Assembly (NCBI GenBank): GCA_946478765.1
Contig: CAMLDH010000186.1
Location: 1 to 7,551 of the forward strand
Direction: 5' to 3'
Origin: an uncultured Oxalobacteraceae bacterium
Lineage (GTDB): Bacteria; Pseudomonadota; Gammaproteobacteria; Burkholderiales; Burkholderiaceae
DNA: 7,551 nt
The notes under the pieces are model-generated. The model was given only the letters and a program-made list of their open reading frames with translations, was not told where the DNA came from and made no database searches. Every line of letters begins with the position of its first letter. Position 1 is the first letter of the stretch. Positions 7,270 to 7,551 of this stretch are shown here, one piece after another. Both the position numbers and the translations under genes were made by a program.

Positions 7270-7288
7270 ATTGGTCAGGGCATTTTTT
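7262..7288 (+). terminator. Intrinsic terminator straddling the cmk stop codon
   Basis: TGCTCTGA (7262-7269) pairs with TCAGGGCA (7275-7282) with one G-U pair and an ATTGG loop, followed at once by six T (7283-7288). The stem includes the cmk stop codon. It has the shape of a Rho-independent terminator, though with only four G-C pairs it is probably partial, letting some transcription read through into rpsA. Confidence 0.55.
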
Positions 7289-7396
7289 GCAGCGCAATTG
7301 GTGCCCGGTACCGCGCAAGGCTGCCCCGGGTGTTGATGAACCTAACCCGATATCTGCCGCATTCCGCGAACAGAATTGGCTAACCTGTTTAAATCT
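7289..7396 (+). promoter_or_regulatory. rpsA mRNA leader without Shine-Dalgarno
   Basis: The stretch between the terminator and rpsA holds no gene. It has short competing stems: CCCGG (7304-7308) with CCGGG (7326-7330), or GCAGC (7289-7293) with GCTGC (7320-7324). The 25 nt before the ATG are A/T-rich (TGTTTAAATCT) with no GGAG-like site. In E. coli the S1 mRNA also lacks a canonical Shine-Dalgarno, and a structured leader allows strong initiation and repression by free S1. Whether this leader does the same is inference. Confidence 0.45.
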
Positions 7397-7551
7397 ATGT
7401 CTACAGTTTCTACATCCCCTGCATCTGGTATGGAAAGTTTTGCCGCTCTCTTTGAGGAATCGCTGTTGCGTCAGGACATGCGTTCCGGTGAAGTGATTTC
7501 GGCTGAAGTCGTTCGTCTCGACCACAATTTCGTGATCGTCAACGCCGGCCT
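7397..7551 (+). CDS. rpsA: 30S ribosomal protein S1, N-terminal part (3' end outside window)
   Basis: Fifty-one full codons are present before the window ends. The sequence MESFAALFEESLLRQDMRSG followed by EVISAEVVRLDHNFVIVNAG matches the S1 N-terminus, which docks on ribosomal protein S2, and the start of the first S1/OB repeat (E. coli has ESFAQLFEESL and VLVDAGL at these places). S1 binds mRNA on the 30S subunit and helps start translation of messages with weak or structured initiation sites. ATG 7397 adds an 11-residue Ser/Thr-rich stretch before Met12 (ATG 7430); such a stretch is usual in betaproteobacterial S1 as I recall it, and neither ATG has a Shine-Dalgarno. The position right after cmk is conserved across Proteobacteria. 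Confidence 0.95.
   Translation, partial: MSTVSTSPASGMESFAALFEESLLRQDMRSGEVISAEVVRLDHNFVIVNAG

Noticed and set aside
7306..7313. CGGTACCG palindrome in the rpsA leader as an operator
   Set aside because: An 8-bp palindrome is expected by chance and there is no second copy or flanking symmetry.

Overview
The window is a chromosomal, housekeeping stretch of a betaproteobacterium, most likely an Oxalobacteraceae relative (Herminiimonas, Herbaspirillum, Collimonas type). I judge this from the gene order, the GC-rich codon use and the protein sequences as I remember the families; no search was run. All genes lie on the + strand in the order gyrA (3' part) - serC - pheA - hisC - tyrA - aroA - cmk - rpsA (5' part). 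This is the known proteobacterial 'aromatic supraoperon', which joins DNA gyrase, serine and aromatic amino acid synthesis, CMP kinase and ribosomal protein S1. I saw no phage, insertion sequence, CRISPR, tRNA or rRNA signal.

Layout: 1-763 encodes the C-terminal part of GyrA, overlapping serC (760-1863) by 4 nt (ATGA). A 138-nt gap follows, holding two inverted copies of a C-rich/G-rich hairpin repeat. pheA (2002-3069) encodes a chorismate mutase/prephenate dehydratase/ACT P-protein. A 100-nt gap has two mutually exclusive hairpins ending in a T7 run. hisC (3170-4276) encodes a HisC-family aminotransferase. A 65-nt gap has a promoter-like sequence and a 13-codon upstream ORF. tyrA (GTG start, 4342-5241) overlaps aroA (5241-6566) by 1 nt. 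cmk (6595-7269) follows after 28 nt. An intrinsic terminator straddles the cmk stop, and after a 127-nt leader without a Shine-Dalgarno, rpsA begins at 7397 and runs off the window. No gap exceeds 300 nt.

How the genes work together: AroA makes EPSP, the last intermediate before chorismate. The PheA mutase domain converts chorismate to prephenate. The PheA dehydratase domain gives phenylpyruvate, while TyrA gives 4-hydroxyphenylpyruvate. The HisC-type aminotransferase is well placed to transaminate these keto acids in addition to, or instead of, histidinol phosphate. SerC supplies serine, which is also needed for tryptophan. GyrA, Cmk and S1 serve DNA topology, pyrimidine nucleotide supply and translation.

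I found no convincing new system. The points most worth checking are regulatory: the terminator plus internal promoter separating rpsA from cmk, the SD-less S1 leader, the hairpin pair before hisC, the repeat pair before pheA, and the uORF/promoter region before tyrA.
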